Assembly (NCBI GenBank): GCA_016788805.1
Contig: JAEUSE010000003.1
Span: 1 to 17,116 of the forward strand
Origin: Candidatus Doudnabacteria bacterium
GTDB lineage: Bacteria > Patescibacteriota > Doudnabacteria > UBA920
Direction of reading: 5' to 3'
Length of the DNA: 17,116 nt
Below the pieces are notes generated by a model. The model was given only the letters and a program-made list of their open reading frames with translations, made no database searches and was not told the origin of the DNA. The position numbers were made by a program, and so were the translations under genes. Below, piece by piece: positions 8,401 to 14,400 of the stretch (position 1 is the first letter of the stretch; every line of letters begins with the position of its first letter).

Positions 8401-11400
8401 AGGATTTATGCTTGGAGCCGAGGTGGACCCCATTACTGCAAAAGTAGCTATTGGGGAAGATGTTCCTATGCCAACTCGTCCAGTATTGGTAATTCTCATA
8501 TATTCTACGCTGGCATTTGCATTTCTAAAGAAGTGCGTGTCATTAGTATAGTAGTTCGTCGGGTCGGTGGCATTACCCAAATGCAACTTGGTTGTATTGC
8601 TTCCGTCTTGAATTTCGGTGTAATTGGCAGAAGCAAGCAATCTAATTGTATTGTTTATCTTATAGGTTCCTGTTGCATCTATTGAGCCACCTACCACAAA
8701 AGTGTTTCCTGGAGTCGAGGTATTTATACCAACATTACCGGTGTTTAATATTCGCATACGCTCAACCAAACCAAGCGACCCGTCTGCTGTGGTATTGAAC
8801 AATAAACTTGCACCTTGAGCATTGTTTCCATTTACTGTACCAGTGGTATTTAATGCATCTATCGAAGCACCCATATTAGTTGGGTCTACGTCGCGGTATG
8901 AACCAAATCCCAAACGGGTTGTAGCGCTTCCTGGAGTTGCGTAGTTATTCCTAAGAGTAAGCATTGGCACCAAACCATTGGTGTCGCTTCTAACTTCCAA
9001 TTTTGAATTCAGCACGTTAGTCCCAATACCTACGTTACCAGCATCAAGAACCACACCCCCAGTGCCTTGAACATCCAACTTAACAGTTGGTGCGGTAGAA
9101 TTTATACCAATATTTCCACCCGAGGTTATGGTCATTCCAATTGCGGCATCGTTACTTCCACCAACTAAATGCAAACCGTTTACGGCGCGTATTGCCATAG
9201 AGTCAGACAAAGCATTGTTTAAAATAACCCCGGATGATGCATAACCTAAGTAACCTTCTATAGTAGCCCCTTTTCTAAAAGTCATGTAAGCATTTGTCAC
9301 GCCGGTAATTCTTTGCATTTCACCACTAGAACCATAGACTTCCAATAGAGCAGTAGGAGCCGAAGTTCCTATACCAACATTTCCGTTTGCCAAAATATTC
9401 AAATAAGAAGTTCCAGATGAGGAAGAGATGCTAAGCGGATTTAAGTTAGCCGAGGCTTGTAAGTTAAAGGTATAACTTGATGATGTAGCGTTAATACCAG
9501 CAACAGTACCGTTGTCCATAAGTAAGCCTTGAGCTAAGGTGTTAGCTCCATTCCATCTGGAGACAAAACCAGTACTGCCAGAGCCTATGGAAGTAATCCC
9601 TGTGTCTGTAGAAGAAATAGTTATCTGTCCTGGAGTAGAAGTAGTTATGGTAACGTTAGAACCAGCTCTTAAGTTCCAGACTGTGGCAAAGGAAGAAGAA
9701 GCATAAGTAAAGGAAGGGAAAGTGGAAGAAGCGTAAGAGAACTGCATGTAGTTAGTAAGGTCAGAAGACTGTAAGTAAGTAGTTGCATCTGTATACAAAG
9801 AACCACTTGCTGTAGACCTGACCAAACCGGCTCCTAGGGAAGAAATGGTAGTGGAACCGTTTGGAGCTATGGCAAACAGAGTGTTACCCGAAGAAGAAGC
9901 TACAACCAAAGGACTTACAGTGGGGGCAGAAGAAGTACCCATGACAGTAAGAGTAGCTATTGGAGAAGATGTTCCTATGCCAAGACGGCCGCTATTAGTA
10001 ACCTTTAACAAAGTACCACCCGAAGTAGAAGATATTACAAAAGGATCTATTGAAGGAGTACCTACTAAGTTAAGCCTACTCGTAGTTGTTGTAGCTCCAA
10101 TAACTAATCCTGTTGTATTAAGACGCATTACTTCGCCTGCCAAAGCAGTGTCTGAAACATTAAATCTTATATCGCTTCCGCCGATTAAACTAAGACCTCC
10201 GCTGCCAATGCTATGCCCAAGCAAAACCCTGCCTGCACGTTCGTATCCTGGCGGGTTATCATAAGTAGTTGAATAAGCTGCAAACACACCCAAGTTGGTA
10301 AAGTCATCACCTGCTGTAACTACATAGCCAGCAGCAGACTGTGTGCCAGTATTAGAATTCTTTAGCACCACATTCGCAGATTGATCAAAGTTATTGTTCA
10401 CAGCAACCGTTCCTTGAACAGTTACCTGAGAAGTGCTGGCATAAGAAGAGTGCTGAGCCACGGTAAAGTAGCTTTGTCCGGAAGAAGAAGACACGATAAA
10501 CATATTACCCGAAGCAACGTTACTTACAACACCCAATGCTGCTTGCGGAGTTGTTGTTCCAATACCAACATTACCATTCTGACCAACCATTATCAGAGAT
10601 GCGCCGGAAGAAGAAGTAACGATAAAAGGGTTCGTTGCACCAGCTAAACCCCGAACTGCCAAGGTTGCAATGGGAGAAGATGTATTCACACCCACCGCAC
10701 CGGCAGAAGTAACCACCGTCAAAGGAAGAGAAGAATTATTTCTCCATTCTGTTAAATTGGTAGTAGACTGGCCACTACCCGCTGTAACAGACAACCTGGT
10801 TGCTCCGCTATTTTCGTTAAATATGCTTAAGGTTGAGTCTGGAGTAGAAGGATTACCGTTTGGCGCTATACCAATATAGCTAGTACCGTCGGGGAAAGCT
10901 GCCCACATTGTCGGGTAGCTAACGCCGTTATAATACTGGAAGTAAAATGCATTGGCTGGGCTCTTTTTGTGAGCCATATACCAATCGCGAGTATTGGTGT
11001 CGTTACTTAAGTCGATAGCAGAGTATGTAAAGGAATCGTTAGCACCACCGCTTAATCTTAACCCTGCTTGGTTGGAAGTTTTTATATCTAAAATAGTATA
11101 AGCGTTACTTGTCCCAATTCCTACATTTCCCGTCTGATCAACAACAAACATAGAAGCGCCAGTTGAAGAAGCAATGTTCAATGGCGACACTCCTGAAGAG
11201 CCTTGTAAATTAAAAGTATAATTTGTTGAGGTTGCGTTTACACCCAAAACAGAACCATTGTCTATAAGCTTACCTGTAGTAAGCGAAGTCCCTCCGTTCC
11301 AAATTGCATTAAACCCAATCGTACCGGAACCAGAAATGCTTCCACCACCGCAGGAAGTAGTGTAGAGTTGGCCTGAAGATACGCCCACACAACCGGTACC

Positions 11401-14400
11401 CAAAGAAGAAATAGTCGTAGAGCCATTTGCAGAAACGTTAAACATAGAAGCACCGCTGGAAGAAGCCACTTGGAACGGGTTTATAGCGGCCGCCGCTTGG
11501 ACTAATAACGCAGAAGCTGAAGATGTAGTTCCTAAACTGGAAACTCCTTCTACATAAAGGTTTGCGGATTGACCACCCCATTCATTTTCTACTCGCAAAG
11601 TTGTTGTTCGGTTACCATTCACATCAAACACTATGTCTGTAGTTGCGGAATTTACTTCTAAAGCCGTCCCATCTTTACTAAAATATACTCTATTCGAACC
11701 TGAGCCTAAGGTTAAATTTAAGTCCTGGTTTGCACCGGTAATTAAGTTTAAACTTCCACCGTTTGGTCCGTATAAGTTTGCAGAGCCATTAGCGTCGTTC
11801 ATAACTATATCCCCTGCTGCGGTAATTTGAAGAGAGTCTGTACCATCGCCAACTTCCAATTTTGATTGTGGAGTAGTGGTTCCAATACCAACATTTCCAC
11901 CAGATAAAATAATTCTATTAGAAGCACCACTAGTTAAATACAAATCGTTAGTACTGCCCGGGGTATAAATTCCGGCATCACTAGATCCATCTACGTTTGT
12001 TATGTAGTAAGAACCACGGTTAACCGTTGCACCAGAGGTAAAATAACCAGTTCCACTTACATGTAATTTAGCAAGGGGGTCTGTTGTACCAACTCCCACA
12101 TTCCCATTCTGGTTAACTACAAACATACTAGTTCCAGAACTAGAAGCTATGTTCAAAGGACTGACACCAGAAGAACCTTGTAAGTTAAAAGTATAGTTAG
12201 AAGAAGTAGCATTAATACCAGCAACAGTACCATTGTCCATAAGTAAGCCTTGAGCTAAGGTGTTAGCTCCATTCCATCTGGCTAAATACCCTGGATTACC
12301 AGAGCCTATGGAAGTAATCCCTGTGTCGGTAGAAGAAATAGTTATCTGTCTTAAGTTCCAGACTGTAGCAAAGGAAGAAGAAGCATAAGGATAAGTAACA
12401 AAGCTACCAGAAGCATAAGAATATGTAGGATAGTTAGCTATGGTAGCAAAGACAGAGGAAGCATAAGAGAAGTTAACATAGGTAGAACTGCCGTAAGCAA
12501 AAGTAGGATAGCTAAGCAAGCTAGCCTGAGTAGCATAGGTAGAACTGGCGTAAGTAAAGGAAGGGAAAGTGGAAGAAGCGTAAGAGAAAGGTACATAGGT
12601 GGTAGCAGCAGAAGCAGAGGTTAAGTAACCAGCTGCAGCATGGTTACCCCAAGAGTAGGCTGTATCCCACAAAGTGGAAGAAGCATTAACTATGTTCCTG
12701 GCTGTTGCCCATTCTGTGGTGGAAGCAGTAAGAGGGATAACATAGCCAGCTTGGAGAGCTACGGCATCACCAGAAAGCTGAAGCCCGGTAGCAGAAACAG
12801 AAAGGTTAGTCTCAGAGGAAATATCTGCAGGACCATTAAAGAGTCCCCCGTTAGCATCGCTTCTGACCAAACCAGCAGCCAGAGAAGATATGGTAGTAGA
12901 GCCGCTAGCAGTAAGTCTGGTGACAGTAGTAGTGGCTAATGTAGAAACCCCAGTAACATAGAAGTTGCCAGACAAAGTCTGGTTAGTACCAGAAGCATTG
13001 GTAAAGGACAAACCGCTAAGCCAGGTGTTGCCAGAAACAGTAAGAGCAGAAGAAGAAGCATTGTTTAGACTGGACTGTCCAGTCACCCAGAAGTTGTTAG
13101 ATAAAGACAAAGCTGTGGCAGAAGCAGTAGTTAAAGTAGAAGGACCGGAAGCTATAAGCGCATTTAAGTAAGCATTACCGGAGGAAGTTAAGTTAGTAGT
13201 AGAAGCATTGGTAAAAGACAAAGTAGAAAGACCAAGTATGCTGCCAGCATGCAAGTTGCCCGAAACAGTCAGATTAGTGGTAGAGGCATTGGTAACTGCT
13301 AAACCGGCGAAGGTTGGAGAAGAAGTAGTGGTTAAGTTTTGGTTTAAAGCTGAATTACCAAACAAACTTAACTGGTTGTTATTTAAATAAATATTCCCAC
13401 CAAACAAAGTTGAAGTAGAGTTCCATGCGTACCCAGAACCGGTGGACATAAGGAAGCTGCCAGCTGTACCAGCAGAGTTACTAGAGTCATACAAACTACC
13501 TGTTGCTCTTATGTCTCCTGCTACTGTTAAAGTTCTACCTGGAGTGGTGGTGCCTATGCCCACATTCATTCCAGTGGTGACTCTTAATATAGAAGCACCA
13601 CTAGAAGATGTTACGTTAAATGGATCTAAAGTTCCACCCCCGTTAACAGTCACGCCTACACCCGAAGCTTGTCCGAAATCTGTATTCAATGAAAGTTTAG
13701 TTGTGCCATTTGTACTAAAGTTAATTGAGCTGTTGCCGCCAGCATTAAAGTTAATTGCTGAGCTGTTACCACCTGTAAAGGTCTGATTTAAAACACCATT
13801 AGATGGGGACCAAGCCTCCCAAGCCTGCAAACTGCCCACTGTATTTACAACAGTAAGAACTAAACCGCCTCCATTTGCATAAGATGTTGGCGAGAAATAT
13901 GCTGCGGTTGAAGTAGGGGTAAGGAAACTAGCCGACCCCATTACTGAAAGTTTAGCGTTTGGAGTACTTGTTCCTATGCCTACATTACCAGTAGCTGTAT
14001 TTACAAATAAAGCCGGTGTAGATGAAGTTCCAACATTTAAGTTACCATAAACGTCTAATTTTGCTACTGGCGAAGTAGTTCCAATACCAACATTACCTTG
14101 AACAATCAAGCCATTTGTTGGTGAGGTTGTACCCGCGTACGCGGCACCAATAGCTGCATTACCAAACACGTCCAACATATTAGTCGGAAGACCTCCAATA
14201 GCAAGCCCGCTAGCATTAAATCTCATTGTAGTGCCGCCAGTAAATGCTAATTGGTTATTGAGAAAATCTATTTTTGAAGTACCTGCATTACCAGTAATTA
14301 ACGCAGTAACTACATTACCACCGACAGTAGCATTACCAGTGGTCTGCAAAGTCCCTGCCACTGACAAATTAGCTGTCGGAGTCGTGGTACCAACACCTAT

